NCBI GenBank assembly: GCA_903884535.1
Contig: CAISEZ010000163.1
Coordinates: 1 to 64,000 of the forward strand
DNA: 64,000 nt
Direction: 5' to 3'
Origin: an uncultured Verrucomicrobia subdivision 3 bacterium
GTDB lineage: Bacteria; Verrucomicrobiota; Verrucomicrobiia; Limisphaerales; UBA11358
The notes under the pieces were generated by a model. The model was not told where the DNA came from. It did no database searches and worked only from the letters and a program-made list of their open reading frames with translations. How positions within the stretch are numbered: position 1 is the stretch's first letter; each line of letters starts with the position of its first letter. Below, piece after piece: positions 39,479-49,761 of this stretch. Both the position numbers and the translations under genes were made by a program.

Positions 39479-40582
39479 TTATTTCAGCAAGTCACGCTGC
39501 CAATTCATCAACTCCGGTGCGAATTTATCCCAGTCACGCGCGAGGTCGCCCAGCGTGGCTTTGCTGGCGATGAGCGTGGGGTCAATGGCCAGTTCGCGGG
39601 CATGGCGGTCGCGGATTTTTTCCAGTTCACGGAACCGGCGGAATTCCGCCTCGCTCGGCCGCTGCGAATGGTGCCGGATGACGGCGGGAAATTTTTCCGG
39701 CGGCACGGCGGCACCGGCTTTGACGGCCTTCATCAAGGCCTCACGGCGGCGCGGGTGCATGCGCGGCGGCACGAGCTGTTCCATGGGAAGATTCCCCGCC
39801 ACGGCGATGGCAATCCCGACCATGGTTTCGTGGGATAAAACAAAAAACGGCGGGCGGTTGGCGGTGACGGCCTCGCGTTCGCGCCAGTGCCAGAGTTCGC
39901 GCAGGACGGCCAGTTCGGCGCGGCCCAGATGCGAACTGCCCTTGATGCGCCAGACGGTTTCTTCATCCACGACCACGGGTTGCGAACAATCCACAATCAG
40001 CCGGGCGCAACTTTCCGAATGCCACGCGAGCCGTTTTTTGGCAACGAGTTCCGCCTTCAATTTGTCCACCAGCGGTTTGAGGTAATGCGTGTCGTTGCGG
40101 GCATAAACCTCCATTTTCTCGGTGAGCGGCCGGCGCGCCCAGTCCGCTTTCTGCGAACCTTTGTCGAGCTTCACGCCGAGAAATTTTTCCACCAGATTGC
40201 TCAAGCCGAATTGCGGTTCGCCCAATAAACGCGCGGCCAGCATGGTGTCAAAAATGGCCAGCGGCGTGAATTCGTGATGTTTGCGCAGCAGCCGCAGATC
40301 GTAGTCGGCGGCGTGAAAAATCATTTCATGCGCGTTGAAGGCGGCGAAGATCGGATCGAGATTAAGCGGCGCGAGCGGATCCACGAGTTCATCGCCGGCG
40401 GGCGTGCTGATTTGGATGAGACAGACCTTTTCGGGATAGGCATGGAGGCTGTCGGCCTCAGTGTCGAGGGCCAGCCAGGGAGCGGTCTGAATGACCGGCA
40501 GCAGCGCCGCCAGTTTTTCGTCGGTATCAATCACTTCCGCCAGTGTGCAGGAACCGCCGGCGTTTGAAAAGAATTCCCGCAA
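39479..40582 (-). CDS. rnd: ribonuclease D
   Basis: WLALDTEADSLHAYPEKVCLIQIST, FHAADYDLRLL, YARNDTHYLKPLVDKL; HRDC region. Confidence 0.9.
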   Translation of the reverse strand: MREFFSNAGGSCTLAEVIDTDEKLAALLPVIQTAPWLALDTEADSLHAYPEKVCLIQISTPAGDELVDPLAPLNLDPIFAAFNAHEMIFHAADYDLRLLRKHHEFTPLAIFDTMLAARLLGEPQFGLSNLVEKFLGVKLDKGSQKADWARRPLTEKMEVYARNDTHYLKPLVDKLKAELVAKKRLAWHSESCARLIVDCSQPVVVDEETVWRIKGSSHLGRAELAVLRELWHWREREAVTANRPPFFVLSHETMVGIAIAVAGNLPMEQLVPPRMHPRRREALMKAVKAGAAVPPEKFPAVIRHHSQRPSEAEFRRFRELEKIRDRHARELAIDPTLIASKATLGDLARDWDKFAPELMNWQRDLLK

Positions 40583-40636
40583 GTTTTGAACGGCACGCCG
40601 CTTGTCAAATCAAAGGCTGTGCATTATCGTCCGCCC

Positions 40637-41587
40637 ATGTCGCTAAAGAAACATCTCGCGGTGGCTGCGCTGCTCGCCAGCGGCTGGCAATTCGCGTCCG
40701 CCGACACTGTCCAGCTCAAGGACCAATCCGCCGTCACGGGCAAAATCCTGGCTGAAAAGGCCGATTCCGTGGTCGTGGACGTCGGTTACACCGTGCTGGT
40801 CGTCCCGCGCGCCTCCATTTCCCGCGTGGTCAAGACGAATGAAACGAACACGCCGGTCGCCGCGCCCGCCACCAGCACCGGCCAGTTTTATTCCGCGACC
40901 ACCAAGATTTCTTCCTTGCGCGATGTCAGTTCGCTGGTCAAACAAATCGGCGAAGCGGTGGTGCAGGTGAAAAATCCCGGCGGCCTCGGTTCCGGCTTTT
41001 TCATCAACGATGACGGTTATCTCATCACCAATTTCCACGTCATCGAAGGCGAATCAGAAATTTCCGTGGAGGTTTATCACCAACGCGACGGCCAGCTTGA
41101 CCGCGAGACTTACAAACAGGTCAAGATCATCGCCATCAATAAATTTCACGACCTCGCCCTGCTCCACATCGAGGACAAAGATGCGCCAAAATTCAAGCCC
41201 GTCACGCTCGGCAACTCCGATGCGCTGAATGTCGGTGACGGCGTCTTCGCCATCGGCAGTCCGCTCGGCCTCGAACGCACCGTGACACAGGGTATTTTGA
41301 GCACCAAGACGCGGCAGCTTGAAGGCGAACTTTATTTGCAGACCAGCGCGCAGATCAATCCCGGCAACAGCGGCGGCCCGCTCTTCAACCTCGCCGGCGA
41401 AGTCGTGGGCGTGACGAACATGAAGATCACTTTCGGCGAAGGCCTCGGCTTTGCGATTCCCGTCGAGTTGGTGAAAAGTTTTCTTGATCACCGCGACGCC
41501 TTTGCCTACTCGACGGATAATCCGAACAATCCGTTCCGCTATCTTGAACCGCCGAGCCGCACCAAAGCCAAGCCGACGGGAAAATAA
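40637..41587 (+). CDS. trypsin-like serine protease (S1C/HtrA type, no PDZ seen)
   Basis: GSGFFINDDGYLITNFHVI, ALLHIE, QINPGNSGGPLFNLAGEVVGV. Confidence 0.85.
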   Translation: MSLKKHLAVAALLASGWQFASADTVQLKDQSAVTGKILAEKADSVVVDVGYTVLVVPRASISRVVKTNETNTPVAAPATSTGQFYSATTKISSLRDVSSLVKQIGEAVVQVKNPGGLGSGFFINDDGYLITNFHVIEGESEISVEVYHQRDGQLDRETYKQVKIIAINKFHDLALLHIEDKDAPKFKPVTLGNSDALNVGDGVFAIGSPLGLERTVTQGILSTKTRQLEGELYLQTSAQINPGNSGGPLFNLAGEVVGVTNMKITFGEGLGFAIPVELVKSFLDHRDAFAYSTDNPNNPFRYLEPPSRTKAKPTGK

Positions 41588-41633
41588 TCCCGGCGGCGCC
41601 CGCCGCTGATCTCCCAACAATAATCAAACCGAC

Positions 41634-43511
41634 ATGACCACCAAACTTTTGCGCCTTTCGGCCATCACTTTTTTTCTGGCCGCAGCCAGTGCCATGCGCG
41701 CCTCGATTCCGCCCGCGGAAAATCTGCTACCGGCCGACACGCTGGCGTTTTTCACTGTGCCGGATTGCACCGCCTTCCGCGCCGTGGCCAAAACTGCGCC
41801 GCAGATGATGTTCTGGAACGACGCGGCGATGAAGCCGTTTCACGACAAGTTCATGGGCAAGCTGAATGAAAAAGTCACCGCGCCGCTGGAACACGACCTC
41901 GGGTTGAACGTCGCCAGCTTCATGGATTTGTTGCAGGGCCAGTTCACACTCGCCGTCACGGTCAACGGCGCGAACGGCCATGACGACACGCCGCCCGGCC
42001 TGCTGCTACTGCTTGATGCGCGCGACAAGAGCGACGTGCTCAAGACCAACCTCGCCGCGCTCCAGAAAAAATGGCTGGCGGCCGGCCGCGCGCTGCGCAC
42101 GGAAAAATTCCACGGCCTCGCTTTCACCGTCGTGCCGCTCTCCAGCAATGATTTCGCGGAGATCTTTCCCAAACGCACGCCGGTGTCCGAGATCGGCAAG
42201 GAGCCAAAGCCGGACCAGCCGGGTGAAATTTATTTCACGCAATTTCAATCGCTGCTCATCGCGGGCAGTTCGGCGAAGGTCGTGGAGCCGGTGGCCGCGC
42301 ACCTGACCGGCGGTAGCACCCCCGCCCTCGCCGCCGACGCGATTTTTGCGGCGGACAAACTCGCGCAGTTCCGCGACGCGCCGACCTATTACGGCTGGTT
42401 CAACGGCAAGGCGTTTTTCAACCTGATTTCGCAGGCGAACGATGACAGCGCCGATAACACCATGCCGTCGCTGATGCCCAAGCTGTCCGGTGCGAAAACC
42501 GTCGCCGCCACCGGGTTGGACGGCATAAAATCCGCCAGCTTTGCGCTGCTCGAAATGCCGGATGGCTCGACGCTGTCCTTCCACGTCTCCGCACCGGAAA
42601 GTGCGCGCACCGGACTCTTGAAAATTCTGGCGTTGCCGAACAAGGACGCCAGCGCGCCGGTGTTCGTGCCCGGCGATGCCGTGAAATTTTCCCGCGTCCG
42701 GCTCGACGGCAAGCAGACCTGGGCCGACCTGCAAAAAATCGTGGCTTCCCTGTCGCCCGGCGGCCTCGCCAGTTTGAATTCCGTCATTGATATGGCCAAT
42801 TCCTTCGCCCAGCAAAAAGATCCCGGCTTTGATCTGCGCAATAATCTGATCAACAACCTCGGCGACGACATTATCAGCTATCAAAAAGGTCCGGCCGGCA
42901 GTTCCCTCGCCGCACTGTCCAACCCGCCGCAGTTATATCTGGTCGCGGTCAACAATCCGGAACAAGTGATTCAGGCCATCAAAGTCATCGCCAGCATGGC
43001 CTCGCCGCAGGATGCGTCCGCGCAGCCGCGCGATTTTCTCGGCCATAAGATTTACGCCATTACGATGCGCCCGCAACAATCGGCCAACGGCACGGCCATC
43101 AAGCCACCGCCGTTGAACCTGGCTTCCAGTGGCGGGTATCTCGCCTTCAGCAGCGATCCGGCCATTTTGGAAGAATACCTGCGCAGCGCGGACGGCCAGT
43201 CCAAACCGTTGCGGGAAACCGCCGGCCTGGCGGATGCCGCGCAGCACGTCGGCATGGGTGGCGGTTTGTTCGGCTACCAGAACCAGCGGGAAACGATGCG
43301 CACGTCGTTCAAGCTGCTGAAAGATGCCAGCGCCGCCGACGCCACCATGAAAATGTTTCCGCCCGCGATGCGCGAATGGCTGGATTTCTCGCTGCTGCCG
43401 GATTACGACGCGGTGGCGAAATACTTTTATATTTCAGTCTTCGGCGGCAACGCCAATGCTGACGGCCTGACGGTGAAGGTTTACGGCCCGCGCCCGCCGC
43501 AGTTAAATTAA
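41634..43511 (+). CDS. hypothetical exported protein
   Basis: Signal peptide, 625 aa; LPADTLAFFTVPDCTAFRAVAK (DUF3352-like feel). Confidence 0.6.
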   Translation: MTTKLLRLSAITFFLAAASAMRASIPPAENLLPADTLAFFTVPDCTAFRAVAKTAPQMMFWNDAAMKPFHDKFMGKLNEKVTAPLEHDLGLNVASFMDLLQGQFTLAVTVNGANGHDDTPPGLLLLLDARDKSDVLKTNLAALQKKWLAAGRALRTEKFHGLAFTVVPLSSNDFAEIFPKRTPVSEIGKEPKPDQPGEIYFTQFQSLLIAGSSAKVVEPVAAHLTGGSTPALAADAIFAADKLAQFRDAPTYYGWFNGKAFFNLISQANDDSADNTMPSLMPKLSGAKTVAATGLDGIKSASFALLEMPDGSTLSFHVSAPESARTGLLKILALPNKDASAPVFVPGDAVKFSRVRLDGKQTWADLQKIVASLSPGGLASLNSVIDMANSFAQQKDPGFDLRNNLINNLGDDIISYQKGPAGSSLAALSNPPQLYLVAVNNPEQVIQAIKVIASMASPQDASAQPRDFLGHKIYAITMRPQQSANGTAIKPPPLNLASSGGYLAFSSDPAILEEYLRSADGQSKPLRETAGLADAAQHVGMGGGLFGYQNQRETMRTSFKLLKDASAADATMKMFPPAMREWLDFSLLPDYDAVAKYFYISVFGGNANADGLTVKVYGPRPPQLN

Positions 43512-43546
43512 ATTCGCCGGTGTGGCGGGAACGCTCCTGCGACGGG

Positions 43547-44959
43547 TCAGGCGATGCCGGCGCGCTGCAACGCGATTTCAAAATCGTATTCCGGTTTGCG
43601 CGCCTTGCGTCCGCGCAACGCGTTCGCCGCGTCATCACCCACAAACATTTCCGTGGCGGCGTCCCACGTCAGCTTGCGTTTGAGTTTCATGCCAATCCAT
43701 GCGGCGGCGCAGGCTTCGAGACTGCGGGCGGACTGCTGGATCGGCGCGATCGGCTGGCGGTTCGCGGCGATGCTTTCGAGCCAGTTGCCGTGATGCGATT
43801 TGCTCGGCATCCAGCGCACGGCGTTGCCGTCGAGCGGCGAAAGAATTTTCGGATCGCTGGCGCGCAACGGTAACAGCGCCGCGCGGCCGGCGGGCGTGTT
43901 GGGATCGCTGGCCGTGATTTTCTCCTCGCTGCGCGTGCAAAATATCCAGCCCTCGTCGCCTTCAAACCGGATGCCCGTCTCAAATTTATTATCGAGGATG
44001 ACCGGCACATTTTTCGGATACAACATTTCAACGTGGTAAGTGCGGTGAACCGTCCACGTGTCGTTTGTCATGAATTCCGCCTGCGCGTCAATCGTCAGCG
44101 GCCCGCCGAGTTCCTGACCCATCGCCCAATGCGCGATGTCCACGTGATGCGCGCCCCAGTTTGTGATCATGCCGAGGCCGAAGTCTTCCGTGGTAATCCA
44201 GCCCGGCCGGCCTTCGAGGCTGCTTTGCGGATGCACGCGGCGTTCCATGTAAGGCTGCTCCGGCGCGGAACCAAGCCACTTTTCGAAATCCAGATTCTCC
44301 GGCACCGGCATCGGCGCGGGCGCGTGGCCGCTGGGCTTGTCGAGGCCGACGCCGATTTTAATCGTGTTCAACTGGCCGATGCGGCCGTTGCGCACGGCTT
44401 CGCTAGCGGCGCGAAAACTGTGCCACGGCCGTTCCGAGCGCTGCTGCGAGCCGGTCTGCAAAATAATTTTCTTCGCCTCAACCGCGCGGCGCAGGCCGAT
44501 GGCTTCCGCGATGTTGTAAGTCACCGGCTTTTGCACATAAACATGCTTGCCGGCAATCGCCGCCGCAATCGCCAGCCGCGCGTGCGAATGATCCGGCACG
44601 GTTACGACCACCGCGTCAATCTCCGGCGACGCCAGCACGTCGCGGTAATCGTGATATGTTTTCACGTTCACGCCAGACTCGCCGCACTCGGCGTAATAAT
44701 CCTCCGCCATTTTTTTGCCGGCGGCGAGGCGCTTGGAATCCAGGTCGCACACCGCGACCACGCGGGCGAGCGACTCGTTCAAGATATTGCCCATGTCACT
44801 GCGGCCCATGCGCCCACAGCCGATTTGCGCGACGTTGATTTTTTTGCTGGGCGCATCGGCCCCGAGCAAACGCGCGGGAATGATGCTGGGCAAAATGGCC
44901 AAACCGACGCCACCCCGAACGGCGGCTTTCAGAAAACTGCGACGCGACTGATTTTTCAT
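43547..44959 (-). CDS. Gfo/Idh/MocA-family oxidoreductase, Tat-exported
   Basis: RRSFLKAAVRGG Tat signal; VAQIGCGRMGRSDMG; HVYVQKPVTYNIAEA. Confidence 0.9.
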   Translation of the reverse strand: MKNQSRRSFLKAAVRGGVGLAILPSIIPARLLGADAPSKKINVAQIGCGRMGRSDMGNILNESLARVVAVCDLDSKRLAAGKKMAEDYYAECGESGVNVKTYHDYRDVLASPEIDAVVVTVPDHSHARLAIAAAIAGKHVYVQKPVTYNIAEAIGLRRAVEAKKIILQTGSQQRSERPWHSFRAASEAVRNGRIGQLNTIKIGVGLDKPSGHAPAPMPVPENLDFEKWLGSAPEQPYMERRVHPQSSLEGRPGWITTEDFGLGMITNWGAHHVDIAHWAMGQELGGPLTIDAQAEFMTNDTWTVHRTYHVEMLYPKNVPVILDNKFETGIRFEGDEGWIFCTRSEEKITASDPNTPAGRAALLPLRASDPKILSPLDGNAVRWMPSKSHHGNWLESIAANRQPIAPIQQSARSLEACAAAWIGMKLKRKLTWDAATEMFVGDDAANALRGRKARKPEYDFEIALQRAGIA

Positions 44960-44964
44960 TTTAT

Positions 44965-45033
44965 GTGGCGGCTTTCGGCAGAAAACCGGATTTCATTTTT
45001 CAATTTTGCGGCGCTCTGCCGAGGCGCCGCTAC
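44965..45033. repeat. palindromic element family A, copy 1 (left arm decayed)
   Basis: Right arm GCGGCGCTCTGCCGAGGCGCCGCTAC nearly identical to copy 2 (60713-60783); left arm GTGGCGGCTTTCGGCAGA. Confidence 0.82.
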
Positions 45034-45035
45034 AA

Positions 45036-46655
45036 TTATTTGGCCGGTGGTTCGCGGAGTTTGACGTTTCGGAAAGAAACTTCGCTACCGTGTTCCTGCA
45101 ACAAAATGTGGCCATCGGCCCATTCTCCAAAGCCGGGGATATCCTTGAATTTGCTCTGGGCCACCGCCGCGCGGAACGCTGCCAAACCGCGCTCAAATTC
45201 CACCGTCTTCTCACCGTTCAGCCAGAATTCGACGTGCTGGCCCTGCGACAAAATGCGCGCGTGATTCCATTCGCCGATGGGCAAAACTTTTTTGTCCTTC
45301 GGCGCGGGAATCAAATCGTAAAGCGAGCCGATGGTGCGGTCGCCATCGCGGCCCAGCTTCGCGTCGGGATGCAACGCGTCGTCAAGAATCTGGAATTCCA
45401 TGCCGATGGCCGAGCCGACGCCCGTCGGCTTGCCGGTGACCTTGTCGATCGGCGAAATATTCGGCTGCGCAAAAATCTTGATGCCGCTGTTGCAGCCGGG
45501 CGTGCATTTGAAATCCGCGGCCAGCTCAAAATTCGCATAGCGCTGGCGCGTGATGATGTCGCCGCCGCCGGCGGATTCCTCGCCGCCATTTTCATGGACC
45601 GTCAGCACGCCGTCGTGGATGAACCAGCCTTGGGCGGGAAAATTTTCCGACTTCGCGCTGCGCCAGCCGGCGGAAGTTTTGCCGTCCCAGAGCAAGCGCC
45701 AACCAGCAGCTTTTTCCTGCGCGGTCAGCGTGTTCGGCGCTGCGGGCGCGGTCGCCTTGGGTGCCACAAAGCGCGGATTCGTGTAAGCGCCGGGCGCGGC
45801 GGTCTGGAGGTTTGGCGGCACATCCGCTGATACTTCGCCCAGCGCCCATTTGATGCCGCCGACGAGAATTTGCTGAAACGTCGGATTCGTCCAGACATCC
45901 TCGCGGTGGCCCAGCGCGGTATACCAGACGCGGCCGTTGCCTTCTTTGCGCGCCCAGGTGTTCGGATACGGCGGGCGATCATACATCGGGCCGTTCATGT
46001 GCGGCGCGTCAATTACGGTCAGCACATGGTCGTCTGGCGCGAAATCTTTGAGCGAATACCATTCTTCCTGAAACGCAAAGCTGTCGCCCACTTTTTCAAA
46101 GCCGGGGAAATTCGGATCAATCACCCGGTTCGTCGCCACCTGCTGCGCGCCGTGAATGATAAATTCGCCGCCGATGAAACAAACATAAGGGTCGGCGTTG
46201 GTGCCATGGTTCAAATAGCGATCCGGCCCTTTCTGCGATTCGTTGGCCGTGTGAAAAGTGTCGTCCGCCGCGTGCGTGCCGATGAAACCTTTGCCGCCGC
46301 GCACATAATCAAACAGCGCCTGCTTGCCGGCGGGCGTCATCGGCGGCTGCTGGTCCGTGCCTTTGCTACACAGGTCGCCGGTGGTGTAAAAAAACACGGC
46401 ATCGAATTGCGACAGGTATTCCGGGCTGAATTTCGAGCCGTCCTTGGAAAAGGTGAATTCCCAGCCGTTCCGCTGGCCGAGGTCCAGCAGCACCTTTTCG
46501 GCAAAGCTCGGCTGGCCGTTTTTCCAGGAAATGACGGAATGCTCATAGCCGCTGGATTTGGTGAAAAATAAAATCCGCTTGGGTGCCGCCTCGGCGGCGG
46601 TGAGGAATAAAATGGTCAGGACGGAAACAAACGCGCCGAATTTTAATGCTTTCAT
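45036..46655 (-). CDS. ThuA domain + DUF1080 (3-keto-disaccharide hydrolase type) protein
   Basis: RILFFTKSSGYEHSVI ThuA N-terminus; GWRLLWDGKTSAGWRSA...GWFIHDGVLTV DUF1080 C-terminus. Confidence 0.87.
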   Translation of the reverse strand: MKALKFGAFVSVLTILFLTAAEAAPKRILFFTKSSGYEHSVISWKNGQPSFAEKVLLDLGQRNGWEFTFSKDGSKFSPEYLSQFDAVFFYTTGDLCSKGTDQQPPMTPAGKQALFDYVRGGKGFIGTHAADDTFHTANESQKGPDRYLNHGTNADPYVCFIGGEFIIHGAQQVATNRVIDPNFPGFEKVGDSFAFQEEWYSLKDFAPDDHVLTVIDAPHMNGPMYDRPPYPNTWARKEGNGRVWYTALGHREDVWTNPTFQQILVGGIKWALGEVSADVPPNLQTAAPGAYTNPRFVAPKATAPAAPNTLTAQEKAAGWRLLWDGKTSAGWRSAKSENFPAQGWFIHDGVLTVHENGGEESAGGGDIITRQRYANFELAADFKCTPGCNSGIKIFAQPNISPIDKVTGKPTGVGSAIGMEFQILDDALHPDAKLGRDGDRTIGSLYDLIPAPKDKKVLPIGEWNHARILSQGQHVEFWLNGEKTVEFERGLAAFRAAVAQSKFKDIPGFGEWADGHILLQEHGSEVSFRNVKLREPPAK

Positions 46656-46724
46656 TGGGTTGCGGTATTGGACGGATTATCGCCGAACCCGGTTACGAAA
46701 CAATTCTTTCTTTGTTTTTCAAAA

Positions 46725-46763
46725 ATCTGTGTTTCATCCGGGTTTCATCTGTGGCTAAATCTG
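46725..46763. repeat. short dispersed repeat, reverse-orientation relative of 12739-12774
   Basis: Reverse complement GATTTAGCCACAGATGAAACCCGGATGAAACACAGATTTTT. Confidence 0.7.
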
Positions 46764-46772
46764 CGTGACAAC

Positions 46773-47654
46773 ATGCAAGACCTGATTGCCAAAGCGACGA
46801 CGCTGCTTGAAGCGTTGCCTTACATCCAAAAATTCAGCGGCGAAACATTTGTCGTCAAATATGGCGGCAGTTTCATGGACTCGCCTGATGACAGCGTCCG
46901 CAACGGCGTGGCGCGCGACATCGTTTTTTTGGAAGCCGTTGAAATCAATCCCGTCGTCGTTCATGGCGGCGGCAAAGCCATCACCCGTGCGATGGAAAAA
47001 GCCGGCCTCAAGGCGAATTTCATCCAAGGCCAGCGCGTCACCGACGAAGCCACGGTGAAAATCGTGGACGACGTTTTGTCGCGCGAAATCAATCCCGAAG
47101 TCGTCAAAACCATCAACGCGCTTGGCGGCCAGGCCGTGGGTTTTGCCGGGCCGGACATTTTTAAATGCAGAAAGCTTTATCTCGACGACAAGGAAAACCC
47201 CGGACAGAAAATTGATATCGGCTACGTCGGCGAAGTCATCGAGGTGAACGTCGCGCCGTTGAAAGAATGCATCTGGTGCGGCCACACGCCGGTCATCAGC
47301 CCGACGGCGCGCGGCGAGGACGGAAAAATTTACAACTGCAACGCCGACGTCGCCGCCGCGATGTGCGCCATCGCGCTCAACGCCAAACGGCTCGTGTTTA
47401 TGAGCGATGTGCCCGGTTTGATGCGCGATTTCAAAGACCCGACCACGCTCATCGCCCATTTGCAGATCAGCGAAGTCCCCGCGCTCAAAGCCGCCGGCAT
47501 CGTGGACAAAGGCATGATTCCGAAAGTGGACAGCGCCGTGGCGGCCATAAAATCCGGCGTGGAAAAAGTTTCGTTTGTGGACGGCCGCGTGCCGCATTCC
47601 GTGCTGCTGGAAATTTTCACCGATCAGGGCGTCGGCACCGAAGTTGTGCTTTGA
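46773..47654 (+). CDS. argB: acetylglutamate kinase
   Basis: FVVKYGGSFMD, VVVHGGGKAITRAM, NCNADVAAAMCAIALNAKRLVFMSDVPGLM. Confidence 0.95.
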   Translation: MQDLIAKATTLLEALPYIQKFSGETFVVKYGGSFMDSPDDSVRNGVARDIVFLEAVEINPVVVHGGGKAITRAMEKAGLKANFIQGQRVTDEATVKIVDDVLSREINPEVVKTINALGGQAVGFAGPDIFKCRKLYLDDKENPGQKIDIGYVGEVIEVNVAPLKECIWCGHTPVISPTARGEDGKIYNCNADVAAAMCAIALNAKRLVFMSDVPGLMRDFKDPTTLIAHLQISEVPALKAAGIVDKGMIPKVDSAVAAIKSGVEKVSFVDGRVPHSVLLEIFTDQGVGTEVVL

Positions 47655-47663
47655 AACCGAATT

Positions 47664-47730
47664 TTAACCGCAGAGAACGCAAAGAGCGCAAAGAAACTTT
47701 TTTGTGTTCTTTGCGTTCCTTTGCGGTTAA
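47664..47730. repeat. inverted repeat built from 9-mers between argB and argD
   Basis: TTAACCGCAGAGAACGCAAAGAGCGCAAAGAA...TTCTTTGCGTTCCTTTGCGGTTAA. Confidence 0.88.
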
Positions 47731-47742
47731 ATAAATCCCTTC

Positions 47743-49026
47743 ATGAAAGAAATTGTTCCTGCGCCGCCGGCGATTGTCCGCAACGACTACGAATCCATCC
47801 GCGAACTGTTTGCGAAAAACGTCGTGCCGAGCTACGGCCGTTTTGAAATCGTGTTGAGCCACGGCGCGGGCAGCTATCTGTTCGACGTCACCGGCAAGCG
47901 CTATCTCGATCTCGGCAGCGGCATCGCCGTCTGCTCGCTGGGTCACGCGCATCCGGCCATCACCGAAGCGCTCGGCGAGCAATCAAAAAAATTGATTCAC
48001 GTCTCGAATCTCTATTTCACCGAACCGCAGGGCCGGCTTGCCGCCGAAATCGTCAAGCGCATTGGCGCGGGCAAATGCTTTTTTGCCAACAGCGGCGCGG
48101 AGGCGAACGAAGGCCTGTTCAAGCTCGCGCGCAAATTCGGCCACGACGAAGGCCGGTTTGAAATTCTGACCGCGACCAATTCCTTTCACGGCCGCACGCT
48201 GGCCGGCATCGCCGCCACCGGTCAGGACAAAGTCAAAAAAGGTTTTGAGCCAATGATGCCGGGTTTCCGGCACATTCCTTACAACGATTTGGAAGCCGCG
48301 CGTGCCGCGATTTCGCCGGCGACGGTCGCCATCATGATCGAAGGTGTGCAAGGCGAAGGCGGCGTCACGCCCGCCACGCCGGAATATCTGCTCGGCCTCC
48401 GCGCATTGTGCGACGAGAAAAAATTGCTGCTGCTCATGGACGGCGTGCAGTGCGGCCATTTTCGGACGGGAAAATTTCAAAGCTTTCAGCGGATTCTCGA
48501 AGGCGTTCCCGGCGGCGAAAAATTTCTTCCCGACGGCCTTTCCATGGCCAAGTCACTCGGTGGCGGTTTTCCCATCGGCGCCTTCTGGGTGCGCGCGCCG
48601 TATCAGGATTTGCTCGGGCCGGGCACGCATGCCACAACGTTCGGCGGCACGCCGCTCGCGTGCGCCGTCGCACTGAAAATCTTCTCCGTCATCGAAGCCG
48701 GAAAGCTCGACGAACAGGCGCGCAAGTTGGGCGACTGGATGAAAAACGAATTGGAGAGACTCGTGCAAATGTATCCAACGGTCGTCAAAAATGCGCGCGG
48801 ACTCGGCTTCATGCTTGGGCTGGAGTTGGCGGATAAAATTCCGGCCTTCGCCGTCAGCGACAAACCAGCCTCGATTCAATTCGTCAACCGGATGCACGAG
48901 GCAGGCGTGATGACTATTCCGGCCGGCACGCACGTCATCCGATTATTACCGGCGCTGAACTTAGAGCCGCAGGAAGCCGCCGAGGGCATCGCCAAAATCG
49001 AAGAACTCGTCAAATCGCTGGTGTGA
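47743..49026 (+). CDS. argD: acetylornithine aminotransferase
   Basis: YLDLGSGIAVCSLGHAHP, FFANSGAEANEGLFKLAR, LLLMDGVQCG, SMAKSLGGGFPIGAF. Confidence 0.93.
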   Translation: MKEIVPAPPAIVRNDYESIRELFAKNVVPSYGRFEIVLSHGAGSYLFDVTGKRYLDLGSGIAVCSLGHAHPAITEALGEQSKKLIHVSNLYFTEPQGRLAAEIVKRIGAGKCFFANSGAEANEGLFKLARKFGHDEGRFEILTATNSFHGRTLAGIAATGQDKVKKGFEPMMPGFRHIPYNDLEAARAAISPATVAIMIEGVQGEGGVTPATPEYLLGLRALCDEKKLLLLMDGVQCGHFRTGKFQSFQRILEGVPGGEKFLPDGLSMAKSLGGGFPIGAFWVRAPYQDLLGPGTHATTFGGTPLACAVALKIFSVIEAGKLDEQARKLGDWMKNELERLVQMYPTVVKNARGLGFMLGLELADKIPAFAVSDKPASIQFVNRMHEAGVMTIPAGTHVIRLLPALNLEPQEAAEGIAKIEELVKSLV

Positions 49027-49032
49027 TGCTGC

Positions 49033-49698
49033 ATGAACGCCGCCGCATTGAACCATCTTTCCGCCGTTGATCCCGTGATGGCGCGGCTCATCCGCGAAAT
49101 CGGCGTGTGCCAATTGGAACACGAACCGTGGCGCTCGCCGTTTCAATCGCTCGTCCAAGCGGTCGCGCACCAGCAGCTGAATGGCACGGCGGCGAACACG
49201 ATTTTGACGCGGTTCAAAAAATTGTTCCCGCGCCGTCGGTTTCCGAAGCCGGCAGATTTGGCGAAGGTGACAGACGAGCAGATTCGCGCCTGCGGTTTTT
49301 CCTTCGCCAAAATCTCCGCCATCCGCGACATCGCGGAAAAAGCTTTGGATGGCACGATCCCGACTTCGCGGCAAATCGAAAAGTTAGGCGACGAGGAAAT
49401 CATCGAACGGCTGACCGCCGCGCGCGGCGTCGGGCGCTGGACGGTGGAAATGCTGTTGATTTTCCAGCTCGGCCGGAAGGATGTTTTGCCGGTGGATGAC
49501 TTTGGCGTGCGCAACGGTTTTCGCCTGGCCTACAAAAAACGCGGAATGCCGAAACCGAAAGTCCTGCTCAAATTCGGCAACCGCTGGCGGCCGCACGGCA
49601 CTACAGCCGCGTGGTATCTCTGGCGCGCGGCGGATGCAGCCAAAAAAGTGGCGGCGGCGCCCCGTCGCCGGCCCGCTGCGGTGAAGAAAAAGAAGTGA
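49033..49698 (+). CDS. DNA-3-methyladenine glycosylase (AlkA-like HhH-GPD)
   Basis: LVQAVAHQQLNGTAANTI, LTAARGVGRWTVEMLLIFQLGRKDVLPVDDFGVRNGF. Confidence 0.9.
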   Translation: MNAAALNHLSAVDPVMARLIREIGVCQLEHEPWRSPFQSLVQAVAHQQLNGTAANTILTRFKKLFPRRRFPKPADLAKVTDEQIRACGFSFAKISAIRDIAEKALDGTIPTSRQIEKLGDEEIIERLTAARGVGRWTVEMLLIFQLGRKDVLPVDDFGVRNGFRLAYKKRGMPKPKVLLKFGNRWRPHGTTAAWYLWRAADAAKKVAAAPRRRPAAVKKKK

Positions 49699-49761
49699 CG
49701 CGGCGTTTCCATTCGGTTATAAAATTTCATTTGGGCGGAAATTTCCCAAATCAGTTCAGGC

